DNA of 26,347 nt. Origin: Halomonas halophila (GTDB lineage: Bacteria; Pseudomonadota; Gammaproteobacteria; Pseudomonadales; Halomonadaceae). The DNA is taken from the NCBI GenBank assembly GCA_002433675.1, contig DJIP01000167.1, positions 8,402 through 34,748 of the forward strand, written 5' to 3'. This document shows, piece by piece, positions 16,361-26,129 of this stretch (position 1 is the first letter of the stretch; each line of letters starts with the position of its first letter). The position numbers were made by a program, and so were the translations under genes. The notes under the pieces are model-generated. The model saw only the letters and a list, made by a program, of their open reading frames with translations. It ran no database searches and was not told the DNA's origin.

Positions 16361-16386
16361 AAAAAGGCCGCTCCCGAGGGAGCGGC
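16361..16386 (-). terminator. Rho-independent terminator of the exoprotein gene
   Basis: GCCGCTCC (16367-16374) and GGAGCGGC (16379-16386) pair perfectly around a four-base loop. On the minus strand the stem is followed by CC and then five T, about 30 bases past the exoprotein stop. Confidence 0.9.
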
Positions 16387-16414
16387 ATTCACACGGTTGG
16401 CAGTTGCGAGCCTG

Positions 16415-19400
16415 TCAGAACAGTTCGTCGGGTTGCTGCTGGGGCAGCCCCTGCAGATCCAGTGGTTCGACCACATCGGGCACTTCCTGAGCGGACTCGC
16501 CCTGCTCGGCGGCTAAGGTGAAGCGCGACGATGGCACCACCTGGTCGGTTTCCTCCGGCGGGACTCCGTTGCCTTCGTACATCGGCTTGATGCCTTCAAT
16601 GACGAACATGTTGTCGTTGTAGTCGTGGTTGGCCCCGGGATAGTCCTGGATGACCAGATAGGTGTCGGGAATCACGTTTCCTTCACCATCTAGGGCCTCG
16701 AACAGGCGCACCAGATAGCCCCGCTCCAGATCCGGCGAATCCGCCGGTGGCTTGCCCTTGCCGGGAGGATTCAAAGAAGGATCGGAGGACAGGGTCGCCA
16801 CCTCGAGGCCGAACAGATCGTTGCCTCCCCAATTGTCGGGAATATCGTCTCGGGTGAATGTGGCTGCCGGTTCCTGACGATCAAGATAGGTCAGCGGCAG
16901 AAAGGACTGGTTCTGGTCCTCATCATGGCGGATCAACTTGATATCCTGGGAGGTGTTCTTGAAGGCATGCAGACCAAAGGCCGAAACGCCAGCACCGTGG
17001 AAGGCACCGATCTGGGTCACCTTGGCCTCATCGACCCCGTCGGCCAGGGTCCAGTAACGCGATAGCACTTCTTCCTCGCTGACGGCGCGATAGAAGCCAA
17101 AGTCATCGAACGCAGATCCCTTGCCCCCTCCTTCCGTAGGCAGGCCTCCTATGCGATTGCCGAATCCCGCCACATTCCAGACTTCATCTACCGTGGGCTC
17201 CCAGCCTCCCTCATCCTGCGCCTGCCAGAACCCCGCCAGTGTCAACTCCTGGACCGGGGAATCGGCATCGTTGGTCACCAGTCGCAGACTCCCGAAGAAG
17301 CTGCCGTCATCGGCGTTGGTGGCGGGCGGACGATAATTCGCTCGATCAAACAGTACATCGACTTCAAGCGACTCACCCGGCGCCAGTGTCAAGCCTTCGA
17401 GGGCCCCCGCGTCGGCGAGCACGAAGGGGCCATCCAACGAGACATCGAGAATCGTCAAGGGATCGCTGCCATCGTTGGATATGACCGCCTTGGCACCTTC
17501 CTTGAAGTCCCTATCCGGGCCACCAAAATCGTTTTCATCGAGATAGTTGAACAGCAGGCGATCGCTGAAGTAGTTAACGTCACCACTCTCCAGGCGCGCC
17601 TCGGCGTCGGCAGCAACAGAGACGGGCGTCACGTCCAGGTAGTCGATGCGCTGACTGCCCAGATCATCGGAGACGATGTGCAGACGGTATTCGGTCCCGG
17701 GCTCCAGCTCCACGTAGTAGGACTCTTCACCCGCCGTTCCTGCTCCGGGGAATGTCAACAGGGTCAACGGCTTGCCATTGAGACTGAGCGCCAGATCCTC
17801 CCCGCGAAGCACACCGGCATTGGCCGCCAGATCGAGCCGATAGAGCCCCTTGGTGTCGACCTCAAAGAAGAAGTCCGCGCTGCGCGGGTCGACGCTGAGC
17901 GCCGAGATACCTTCCTCGAGCTCGATGCGTGTGCCCTCGGTGGCGTCGGCTGGGCCAAGGATGGATGCACGGATTTCTTCCAGCGATTGATCCGGTACCC
18001 ACAACAGATCGATATTCGGGCCGACCGCTTCGGGGGCCGTCAACACCAGCGTATTGATGCCGGCCTTCAGGCTGACCACCACGTTCTGGTAGACCCAGTC
18101 CGAGTTGTTTTCGCTGAGCCCTTCAAATCTCAGATTGGGCTGCGCAACACCATTGATGCCGAAGGCCAGGGGTCGATCAGACTTGGTCTGGGACAGGTGG
18201 TAGCGGAAACCGATTTCATAGCTTCCCGCTTCGTCGACGCGAATCGACCAGGTAATGGTCTGATCCTCCGCCCCATTGTAGTCGACGTAGGCATTCTCGG
18301 ACACGTTGCGATTATCGGCCACCTCGACCACCCTGGCACCGTTGAGCAGTGCCCCCTCGGCCTCGTAGATATCGAAGCCGGGTGAAGGCTCATGAATCAC
18401 CTCCAGTTGATCCACGTTCGGCCCGGCCTGTGATACCGACTGCAATCGCACCTCGACCTCGCCAGGGTTCAGATTTACCTCGATGTCCTGAGTCATCCAG
18501 AAACGCCAGCGGTCGGATCCCTCGAGGCTGTCCGGCGCCGGCGGGAAGTCGGCGATACCGACACTCTGGCCATTGACGAAGACTTCGAGGGGGCGGTCCG
18601 AAAAGCCACCCTTGGCGTAGCGCACCCGCAGCACGGTATCGCCACCATCGCCGGCTTCTACGGTGAAGCCGAAGGTGATGGCGTCCTCGGCATTCCTGCC
18701 GAAATCGGCGTATCCGCCACCGACGCCGTCGTTGTCGTCCAGGTTGCCGTCGTTGCCGAAGCTGCCCGGTTGTAGCCCCGCAACCTCACTGGCGATCCCT
18801 TCCCGAATGATGATCTCGGCGCCACCACCTTCACTGATGGTGGCACTGGTGCCATCATCCGGAGTGTTGTCCTCGGCCTGGATGGTGGCCAGCACCCGCG
18901 TCATGTCCGTGCCTCCCCCGCTCGATGTCGGCTCGACGGGGTCCAGGCGGACCAGCTGACTTTCCCCGGTGCGGCGGTTGAGAGTGACCAGATACAGGCG
19001 CCCAGTGGTCGGATTCTCGATGATGTCCAGGGGGTCGGTGTAGGAAATCACCCGCCCTTCTGGATCCCGCAGGACATCGTCACCGATGACCTTGCCCTCG
19101 GCATTCACCGTGATCCAGCGAACATCGTCCCCCCCGGAGTACTCGGTGAACAGCAGACTCCCCTTGAAGGCGTTACCGAAGGTATCGCTGACGTACTCGG
19201 TCACGCCGTTGGCAGAACGATTCTCTCCGAGCGAGTAGGCGTCATCGATGCGGTAATTGGGGTCGGGCTGGATACCTGGATCATAGGACGTGACCTCGTT
19301 GATGTCTTCCAGGCGAGTCGGGTTGCCGCCGTTGAGGATAAATTCGTCACGCAGCGGATTGCCATGGCCGTAGTAGCCGCCCTGCTCGACCTTGAACAGG

Positions 19401-22400
19401 TAGTCGTCCTGCTTGGCCACGTAGGTCACCGACTCGTCGATCAGCGTAGAGGGATCGTCCGGTACGGCACCGCCCGCCGCCGACCCATTGGTCGGCACAT
19501 ACAAGTAGCCGTTGGAGTGCCAGACCAGATCGTAGGCATTGCGGACACCGCTGGCGAACACCTTGACCACGGCATCATCGGCATAGGGATCGTAGAAGGT
19601 CTCCAGCACAGCACCATCGGCGTCCTGAACGCTGGCGACGCCATTTTCGGCAAACACCAGAAAGCGCCCGCCACCCATGGGAATGGGATCGTTCTTCAGG
19701 TCATTGTCATCATCGACGAAGCGCGTCTGGTCGTCCGGTAGCGGCTCGGTGGTGACGTCAAAGCCACCCTCCGGCGGCGTCCGGGACGGATCCACTTCCA
19801 GCACGGCACCGGCCAACAGGCGTTCGGGCCGGTTACCCCAGGCGCTGTCATCATCACCCATGGCGGTGTTGGAGCCCTGGGTCAGGTAAAGCAGATGAGA
19901 CGGCTCATCCGGCGACGTTTCAGCATCGAACGCCGGATTCTCGCGGAACTCGATACTGTTGGTGACGTGATCCGCCACCGAACGGGGGAGTCCGGTCAGA
20001 TAGACCTCGGCGCTGCCGCTGAAGCCGCCCCCCTCGTCCAGGGAGATCTTCAACAACCGCCCGCTGAAGTCCGGGGTCGAGGTGTCGCGTCCAGACAGCG
20101 GGATCGGATAGTTATCAGTCACCCACAACACCTGAGGATCGCTCGGATCCACGGCGATACCGATGATGCCACGCCGATTGTTGAAGGTGTCGGCGTCCGG
20201 CTCCATGAACGGATCAAGCGCCAGCGTCAGGACTTCACTGTCCCCTAGCGAGCCATCTTCCGGGTCCAGGGCATAGCGCACGATCTGCCCGCCCATGCTG
20301 ACCACGTACAGCGCATCACCAGCCGCGCTGATCTCCAGGGAGGTGAAGCCAAAGGCACCGTCGACGGCACCATTCAGCTCCACCGTCCCTTCAAAGGCCA
20401 CATCGCTGGGCAGGATGTCCGGCTCGGGGCCAGTGACAAAGGTATTGGTGTACTTCAGGAATTCTCGGGTGGGCGAGTTGCTGTCGCTGTTGTCACCACG
20501 ATCCTGAAAACCATCGATCACCAGGCTGTAGCTGGTAAAGGGCTTGAGCGTCTGCTTGGGGGAAAGGGTCAGCGAATCGAAACCACCGGTGGTGTTGATA
20601 TCGAAGGCCACCTCGATGCCGGTGACGGTCTCGAACAGTCGCACCGAACCATCGCTGAGGCTCTCCAGCAGCGTGCCTCCTCGACCCTCGACCACCTGAA
20701 CCCCGACAAAAATATCGGAGGTGGGATCGACGCCGGTGGGCAGGCTGCCGTCCTCGCTGTCCAGATCCACCTCGACGGTATTGGCACCGACGCCGGCGAT
20801 GGCCCTGGCGTCGACAAACTGCGCATAGTCTGCATTCGCCGGCTGCTCATCTTCAGGCGTCAGGTCCGGCAGAGGACGAATTTCCACGTACTGCAGCTTG
20901 ACGTTCTTGCTGTCGACACCGAGTGCGTCCAGGGTCAGACGACCATCCGTGACCTCCACCACCCGGGTGACCAGGTCCGAGCGCAGACCCTCGGTATCGT
21001 TGGTCGCGTTGGCATCGATGGGAAAGTCACTGGGGCGATCGGGAGCAAAGGCATCATTGAAGGCGCTGCCCTCGGCGTTGACGCTGTAGTAGGAGTCATA
21101 GGTGCCGGATACCTCACCCACCGACAGCGTCACCTCATAGAAACCGGGCTCCAGTTCTATCTCCCAGCCGGCATCGACGAAACCGTCGCGGTCGCTGGTC
21201 ATCTGGGCGAAGGTGGCCTGGCGCGGGTCCAGGCCAACGAAGCGACTGGAACGATCGACCAGGGTAAAGCCACCCTGGCTGACCAACGACAACGGATTGG
21301 TACCGTTCTCGGTACCGTCGGCGATGCTTTCCTCGGTCACCCAGCCGTAGCGGTAGGTCTTGCCATCCACCACCAGCGACTGATCACCGAAGGCCTGACC
21401 GGTGTCGGCGACATAGCCGTCGGGGACATCGGCACTTTGTGGCTGAAAATTGATCTTGAAAGTTTCTCGCTCACCAGGCTCGACGATGATCGGCGACAGC
21501 TTGACCACATCAAGATTGGGGCCGCCCCTGCCGATGTTCTCCAGGCGCACCGTGTGCGCCCCTGGCTCGAGCTCGAGTTCAAGCGTTTCTTCCCGCCAGC
21601 GTTCCCACCCCTCGTCGCCAGCCCCGGTCGAAGCAAACTGGAACTCGCCGACCTTGACGCCGTCGATGTAGAGCGCCATGGGGCGATCTGCGCTGCCACC
21701 ATTAGCATAGCGGGCATCCAGCCGGAAACTACCGCCGTTCTCCACGGTCACTTCAAATATTCCGGCATCGCCGACATCATTGCCCAGGTCAAGATACCCC
21801 TCTCCGCTGTAGCCCGGCCTGAGCGAATCCACCCCGTCGCTTACCAGACGCGCCGTAGTATCGGCCGGGCGGCTGGGATCCGACTCCTGATCATCGATGG
21901 TAAAGGCTTCCGCCTCGAAGGACATGGTGCCTGTTTCAGGCTCTGGCTCTGGTTCGTCTTCCACCTTTACCAGTGTCAATTGATCCAGATTGGGGCCCTG
22001 GCCCACACCGCCCTGGTCCGCCGTCGGAATCGACAGCAGCAGCTGATGCGTTCCCGGCTCGAGTTCCAGGTCGACTGTCACCTCCTGCCAGCTGCTCCAG
22101 TCACCTGATCCTGGAAAGCTCACCGACGTCGTGACGCCGCCATCCAGCTGAAGCGCCAGCGGGCGATCACTGTTGCCGCCATTGGCATAGCGCAGGGTCA
22201 GTTGATAACTGCCAGCCTCCTCGACACTAACATCGTACTGAACACCATCGCCGGGGTCCCTACCCAGGTCAACGTAGGCATTGTCGATGGCACCTGGCCT
22301 GGCATTGTCGCCGGATATCACCTCCGTCACGGCCCTCTGGGATCCACCGGCCTGGTCGATGATAGTGCCTACCTCCGCCTGCCACACCAGCAGGCCGGTA

Positions 22401-22471
22401 TCCAGCGGCACAGCCAACGCCTGGGCGTCTCTACCTGTGACTGTCCTGACCACCTCGTCTTTGCTGCTCAT
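16415..22471 (-). CDS. Giant multidomain carbohydrate-binding/beta-propeller exoprotein (2018 aa)
   Basis: Probably a secreted or surface protein exported by the adjacent type I system. It has no N-terminal signal peptide. Domains by residue: CBM6/35-like modules at about 28-172 and 182-327; a malectin-like module 336-535 (FKINFQPQSADVPDGYV); an Ig-like module 545-690; a glucose/sorbosone-dehydrogenase-like beta-propeller 695-1180 (GVRNAYDLVWHSNGYLYVPT); two more CBM-like modules 1195-1362 and 1366-1495 and a weaker one 1510-1617; a beta-sandwich 1620-1750; and a DUF4114-like end with DYPGANHDYNDNMFVIEG (1943-1960). The last ~50 residues are acidic/Gln-rich and end DELF, an acidic residue followed by hydrophobic ones, resembling type I signals. 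No RTX GGxGxD repeats are seen. GGAG lies five bases before the ATG. Whether the propeller is an enzyme or a binding scaffold is open. Confidence 0.85.
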   Translation of the reverse strand: MSSKDEVVRTVTGRDAQALAVPLDTGLLVWQAEVGTIIDQAGGSQRAVTEVISGDNARPGAIDNAYVDLGRDPGDGVQYDVSVEEAGSYQLTLRYANGGNSDRPLALQLDGGVTTSVSFPGSGDWSSWQEVTVDLELEPGTHQLLLSIPTADQGGVGQGPNLDQLTLVKVEDEPEPEPETGTMSFEAEAFTIDDQESDPSRPADTTARLVSDGVDSLRPGYSGEGYLDLGNDVGDAGIFEVTVENGGSFRLDARYANGGSADRPMALYIDGVKVGEFQFASTGAGDEGWERWREETLELELEPGAHTVRLENIGRGGPNLDVVKLSPIIVEPGERETFKINFQPQSADVPDGYVADTGQAFGDQSLVVDGKTYRYGWVTEESIADGTENGTNPLSLVSQGGFTLVDRSSRFVGLDPRQATFAQMTSDRDGFVDAGWEIELEPGFYEVTLSVGEVSGTYDSYYSVNAEGSAFNDAFAPDRPSDFPIDANATNDTEGLRSDLVTRVVEVTDGRLTLDALGVDSKNVKLQYVEIRPLPDLTPEDEQPANADYAQFVDARAIAGVGANTVEVDLDSEDGSLPTGVDPTSDIFVGVQVVEGRGGTLLESLSDGSVRLFETVTGIEVAFDINTTGGFDSLTLSPKQTLKPFTSYSLVIDGFQDRGDNSDSNSPTREFLKYTNTFVTGPEPDILPSDVAFEGTVELNGAVDGAFGFTSLEISAAGDALYVVSMGGQIVRYALDPEDGSLGDSEVLTLALDPFMEPDADTFNNRRGIIGIAVDPSDPQVLWVTDNYPIPLSGRDTSTPDFSGRLLKISLDEGGGFSGSAEVYLTGLPRSVADHVTNSIEFRENPAFDAETSPDEPSHLLYLTQGSNTAMGDDDSAWGNRPERLLAGAVLEVDPSRTPPEGGFDVTTEPLPDDQTRFVDDDNDLKNDPIPMGGGRFLVFAENGVASVQDADGAVLETFYDPYADDAVVKVFASGVRNAYDLVWHSNGYLYVPTNGSAAGGAVPDDPSTLIDESVTYVAKQDDYLFKVEQGGYYGHGNPLRDEFILNGGNPTRLEDINEVTSYDPGIQPDPNYRIDDAYSLGENRSANGVTEYVSDTFGNAFKGSLLFTEYSGGDDVRWITVNAEGKVIGDDVLRDPEGRVISYTDPLDIIENPTTGRLYLVTLNRRTGESQLVRLDPVEPTSSGGGTDMTRVLATIQAEDNTPDDGTSATISEGGGAEIIIREGIASEVAGLQPGSFGNDGNLDDNDGVGGGYADFGRNAEDAITFGFTVEAGDGGDTVLRVRYAKGGFSDRPLEVFVNGQSVGIADFPPAPDSLEGSDRWRFWMTQDIEVNLNPGEVEVRLQSVSQAGPNVDQLEVIHEPSPGFDIYEAEGALLNGARVVEVADNRNVSENAYVDYNGAEDQTITWSIRVDEAGSYEIGFRYHLSQTKSDRPLAFGINGVAQPNLRFEGLSENNSDWVYQNVVVSLKAGINTLVLTAPEAVGPNIDLLWVPDQSLEEIRASILGPADATEGTRIELEEGISALSVDPRSADFFFEVDTKGLYRLDLAANAGVLRGEDLALSLNGKPLTLLTFPGAGTAGEESYYVELEPGTEYRLHIVSDDLGSQRIDYLDVTPVSVAADAEARLESGDVNYFSDRLLFNYLDENDFGGPDRDFKEGAKAVISNDGSDPLTILDVSLDGPFVLADAGALEGLTLAPGESLEVDVLFDRANYRPPATNADDGSFFGSLRLVTNDADSPVQELTLAGFWQAQDEGGWEPTVDEVWNVAGFGNRIGGLPTEGGGKGSAFDDFGFYRAVSEEEVLSRYWTLADGVDEAKVTQIGAFHGAGVSAFGLHAFKNTSQDIKLIRHDEDQNQSFLPLTYLDRQEPAATFTRDDIPDNWGGNDLFGLEVATLSSDPSLNPPGKGKPPADSPDLERGYLVRLFEALDGEGNVIPDTYLVIQDYPGANHDYNDNMFVIEGIKPMYEGNGVPPEETDQVVPSSRFTLAAEQGESAQEVPDVVEPLDLQGLPQQQPDELF

Positions 22472-22983
22472 GGTGACTCCAAATTTTTTTCAAATGTCAT
22501 GCACCATGAAAACCCTTTTACATTCGGAAACAAATAGCCAATATCTCACGACAACATCAGATAAAAAGAAAATTTTTCGATCCAACTACCTCGACTCAGT
22601 CAAGCTTTTTCTAAAATGACAAAAACCTCTCATGCGCATATTACTCTTACAAAAACACCCTTTCTTTTTTAAAAACAAAAACCTTTAGGATCGCTAATAT
22701 CGTCGCTGACGAAAACAGCAAAAATATTTTCAAAAAAACGACGATAGAAAAACAAAATAATCTTTTTATTTCTTCATTCTTTTTGCCAAAACAAACATCA
22801 ATGCAAGCTTTTGAAAAGTCGTTTCAGCGAACTTCTCACTAGCCTCATTCTCCCTGCCAACTCCATACTTCACCCCACCACCCATCGGGTACCACGCGAT
22901 ACGACGACTGACGTTACTCTTCCTTCTGCCTGTCACTACCATCAAGCACTTCGCCGTAAACCCAAAAAACGAGATGCCTTTAC
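22472..22983. promoter_or_regulatory. AT-rich divergent regulatory region of the secretion locus
   Basis: These 512 bases separate the exoprotein gene (left) from the exporter genes (right) and hold no credible gene. Roughly 22480-22810 is strikingly AT-rich, with many A and T runs, in a GC-rich neighbourhood. It contains a long inverted repeat (22698-22746), three copies of ACAAAAAC (22619, 22649, 22675) and, on the exoprotein strand, a TTGACT hexamer. Clear -35/-10 pairs could not be assigned. The composition suggests bent DNA and binding by a nucleoid protein. Confidence 0.7.
22698..22746. repeat. Inverted repeat TATCGTCG / CGACGATA in the divergent region
   Basis: Perfect eight-base arms at 22698-22705 and 22739-22746 flank a 33-base AT-rich spacer that includes the palindrome AAAATATTTT (22721-22730) near its centre. 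The arm centres are 41 bases apart, about four helical turns. It may be a dyad operator for the secretion locus. Confidence 0.5.
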
Positions 22984-24762
22984 ATGACCCCCACCCGCTA
23001 CAGTCTTCGGGAGGCGATGCTTCGCTGCCGGCGCGGACTCTTCGACGTCGGCCTGTTCAGCCTGTTCATCAACCTGTTGATGCTGGTGCCGTCGCTCTAC
23101 ATGCTGCAGGTCTACGACCGGGTGCTGACCAGCCGCAGCGTCGAGACCCTCGTCATGCTGACGCTGGTGGTCATATTCCTGTTCACCGTCATGGGGGGGC
23201 TCGAGTGGGTCCGCTCCCGACTGCTGGTGCGCATCGGCAATGCCCTGGACGAACGGCTCCAGCCGGCTGTTCATCAGGCTATCTACGACCAGGCCCTGCG
23301 CCGTCCGGGCGCCACCTCGACCCAGGCGCTGGATGATTTAAGCACGCTGCGCCAGTTCGTCTCGGGCCCCGCCCTGCTGGCCTTCTTCGACACACCATGG
23401 ATCCCGATCTATCTAGGGGTCCTGACCCTGTTTCATCCGCTTTACGGGCTCTTTGCCCTGGCCGCCGGCATCCTGTTGCTGGCGCTTGCCGCAATCAACG
23501 AGGCCTGCACCCGCGGGCTGCTGAAACAGGCTGGCGCCCACCAGGTCGCCAGCCGCGACGAAACCGCCGCCAACTTGCGCAACACCGAGGTGCTCCACGC
23601 CATGGGCATGCTCGAGAGCGTAAAGCGACGCTGGCAATCACAGCACCGTGACTCCCTCGCGCTGCAATCCCGGGCCAGCGATCGTTCAGGCGTGTTGACC
23701 CACCTTTCGAAGATGCTGAGGCTGCTGTCCCAATCGCTGATCCTCGGCCTGGGGGCCTGGCTGGTGCTCAAGGCGGAACTGACACCGGGGATGATGATCG
23801 CCGGTTCGATCCTGCTGGGGCGGGCGCTGGCCCCCATCGATCAACTGATCAATGGCTGGAAAAGCTTTATCGCCGCCCGTAACGCCCACGAACGCCTTGA
23901 CCAGCTCATCGGCAGCGAAGCGCCGTCACCGCCGATGCCGCTGCCCGCCCCAACGGGCCAGCTTTCTCTCCAGCAGGTCTGCGCCGGCCCGCCCGGCGCC
24001 ACCGTCGCCACACTCAACGCGATCAGCGTCGATCTGAAAGCTGGCGAACAACTCGCCATCGTCGGCCCGAGCGCCTCGGGGAAATCGACTCTGGCACGGG
24101 TAGCGCTGGGTATCTGGCCGAGCCTCGACGGTTGCGTGCGCCTCGATGGCGCCGATATCCAGCGCTGGGAACGCAGTGCGCTGGGGCCCCATCTGGGTTA
24201 CCTGCCCCAGGACGTGGAGCTGCTGGCCGGCAGCATCGCCGAAAACATCGCCCGCTTCGGCCCGGTCGACGCCGAGGCTGTGCTCAAGGCGGCCCGCCTG
24301 GCCGGCGTCCACGATCTGATCCTCAAGCTCGACGAAGGCTACGACACCACCATTGGACACGGCGGCGCGGGTCTGTCAGCCGGCCAGCGTCAGCGCATTG
24401 GCCTGGCCAGAGCCCTGTACGGCGGACCATCGCTGGTGGTACTGGACGAACCCGACGCCAACCTGGACGAGAGCGGTGAGCGGGCCCTGGTGGAAACCTT
24501 GATACGCCTTCGCCGGCTCACCACCACAACCCTGGTCATCACCCATCGGCAGCGCCTGCTGGCCCAGGTCGACCGGATAATGCTTCTCGACGACGGTAGA
24601 GTGACGTCCGTGGCCCCTCCTTCCCCGGCCGGCGGGGTTCGGCTCAAGGGAGCGGTGCCCTCGGCACGGGTGGTGAAGCAGGTCGCCAGTGCCGGTGCAT
24701 CCTCTGCGCCACGCACTCCGACCGACCTTGAATCATCTCCCAGCTCGAGGACACCCCGATGA
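22984..24762 (+). CDS. Type I secretion ABC transporter (PrtD-type permease/ATPase)
   Basis: A 592-residue inner-membrane half-transporter that powers one-step export of a protein through a channel with an HlyD-type adaptor and TolC. The membrane domain spans about 20-300 (segments near 22-42, 58-76, 130-175, 250-280). The ATPase domain has Walker A GPSASGKST (361-369), the Q-loop at Gln409, signature LSAGQ (464-468), Walker B LVVLDEP (484-490) followed by DANLD, and the switch His521. There is no N-terminal C39 peptidase-like domain, placing it with PrtD/HasD rather than HlyB. A 50-residue Ser/Pro-rich tail follows the ATPase domain. The ribosome-binding site before 22984 is weak. Its stop overlaps the adaptor start (ATGA). 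Confidence 0.95.
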   Translation: MTPTRYSLREAMLRCRRGLFDVGLFSLFINLLMLVPSLYMLQVYDRVLTSRSVETLVMLTLVVIFLFTVMGGLEWVRSRLLVRIGNALDERLQPAVHQAIYDQALRRPGATSTQALDDLSTLRQFVSGPALLAFFDTPWIPIYLGVLTLFHPLYGLFALAAGILLLALAAINEACTRGLLKQAGAHQVASRDETAANLRNTEVLHAMGMLESVKRRWQSQHRDSLALQSRASDRSGVLTHLSKMLRLLSQSLILGLGAWLVLKAELTPGMMIAGSILLGRALAPIDQLINGWKSFIAARNAHERLDQLIGSEAPSPPMPLPAPTGQLSLQQVCAGPPGATVATLNAISVDLKAGEQLAIVGPSASGKSTLARVALGIWPSLDGCVRLDGADIQRWERSALGPHLGYLPQDVELLAGSIAENIARFGPVDAEAVLKAARLAGVHDLILKLDEGYDTTIGHGGAGLSAGQRQRIGLARALYGGPSLVVLDEPDANLDESGERALVETLIRLRRLTTTTLVITHRQRLLAQVDRIMLLDDGRVTSVAPPSPAGGVRLKGAVPSARVVKQVASAGASSAPRTPTDLESSPSSRTPR

Positions 24763-26129
24763 GCGCTGAAGCCTCCGCCCCGACGTCCTTCGAGACCGCC
24801 GCCAACGATTCGACCTCGGACACCGCTGGTCCAGGGGATCGAGTACCGGTGGACCTTCGGCCCTATCGCCGCTGGGGTTTTGCCATCCTGCTGGTGGCCT
24901 TCGGTGGCTTCGGGGTCTGGTCGGTCACCGCTCATCTGGCGGTGTCGGTGGTCGCCCCCGGTTCGGTCTCGGTGGAAAGCTTCACCAAGACGATCCAGCA
25001 CCTGGAAGGTGGCATCGTCGCCGATGTGCTGGTCGAAGACGGCGACCACGTGGAAGCCGGCGAGCCCCTGATCGTGCTGGACGACACCCAGGCGCTGGCA
25101 CAACAGCGCATCGCCGAGACCGAGTACCTGATCACGAGGGCCAGCGAGGTGAGACTACTGGCGGAACAGGCCGACAGCGACAGCCTGACCTTTCCAGAGG
25201 AGCTGATCGCATCCAGCAATTCGCGGGTTCAGGAGGTGCTGGACGTACAGCGGCGCCTGTTCGAGGTACGCCGGCAATCGCTGGACGATACGCTGGCCGC
25301 GCTGGACCAGCAGATTCTTCAACTGGAAGAACAGATCACCGGCCTGGGGGAAACCCGCTCGATCACCCAGCGACGCATCGACTCGCTGGAAGGTGAGGTT
25401 GCCAACCATCGCAAGCTGTTTCGTGACGGCATGATCAGCAGCCAGCGTCTGCGGGAGCTGGAACGCGAGAGCCTGGAGTACCAGAGTGACAACGCAGGGC
25501 ACGCCTCGGAGATCGCCAGACTGCGCGCCCAGATCAGTGAAAACACCCTGAACAAGCAGATTCGCCTGCAGGAATTTCAGCAGCAGGTAGGCGAAGCCCT
25601 ACGGCAGGTCCAGGCCGAGGTCGCCGACGCCGAAGAGCGCCTGGTCGCCCTCAATGACACCCTCGCGCGGACGCGAATCACGGCCCCCGTGGCGGGTACC
25701 GTGGTGGACCTGCAGGTGCACACCCTTGGCGCCGTGGTACGTGGCGGCGACCCTCTGCTGGACCTGGTCCCGGCCGGCGACGGTTTCGTGATCGAGGCCC
25801 GCGTCCCCAACCACGACGTGGATCACCTCTACCCCGGCCAGTCAGCGGAAATCCGTTTCAGCGCCTTCAACCAGCGCCTGTCCAACGTCATCGACGGCGA
25901 GGTGGTCCGCGTCAGTGCCGACAGCTTCGAGGATGAAGCCACCCGCCAGCGCTACTACAAGGTCCGCGTCGGCGTGACAGACCTGGGTAGATCGCAGCTG
26001 ACCGACAACATGCGCCTTGTCGCAGGCATGCCGGCAGAGGTGATGATCCTCACCGGGGAGAGAAGCTTCGCCAGCTATATCACCAAACCGATCAACGATA
26101 TGCTCGCAAGGGCAATGCGCGAGGAATAG
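24759..26129 (+). CDS. HlyD/PrtE-family type I secretion adaptor (membrane fusion protein)
   Basis: A 456-residue periplasmic adaptor bridging the ABC exporter and a TolC-like outer-membrane channel. A cytoplasmic tail of about 38 residues precedes one membrane segment (40-62). The periplasmic part has split lipoyl halves (about 78-110, HLEGGIVADVLVEDGDHVEAG, and 305-340, TRITAPVAGTVVDLQVHT), a long coiled-coil hairpin (111-300) and a beta-barrel ending in the family motif VAGMPAEVMILTGERSFASYI (421-441). It is translationally coupled to the exporter gene. The expected TolC partner is not seen in the 218 bases downstream. The last ~50 bases of the gene are partly repeated just after its stop, suggesting a local tandem duplication. 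Confidence 0.95.
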   Translation: MSAEASAPTSFETAANDSTSDTAGPGDRVPVDLRPYRRWGFAILLVAFGGFGVWSVTAHLAVSVVAPGSVSVESFTKTIQHLEGGIVADVLVEDGDHVEAGEPLIVLDDTQALAQQRIAETEYLITRASEVRLLAEQADSDSLTFPEELIASSNSRVQEVLDVQRRLFEVRRQSLDDTLAALDQQILQLEEQITGLGETRSITQRRIDSLEGEVANHRKLFRDGMISSQRLRELERESLEYQSDNAGHASEIARLRAQISENTLNKQIRLQEFQQQVGEALRQVQAEVADAEERLVALNDTLARTRITAPVAGTVVDLQVHTLGAVVRGGDPLLDLVPAGDGFVIEARVPNHDVDHLYPGQSAEIRFSAFNQRLSNVIDGEVVRVSADSFEDEATRQRYYKVRVGVTDLGRSQLTDNMRLVAGMPAEVMILTGERSFASYITKPINDMLARAMREE

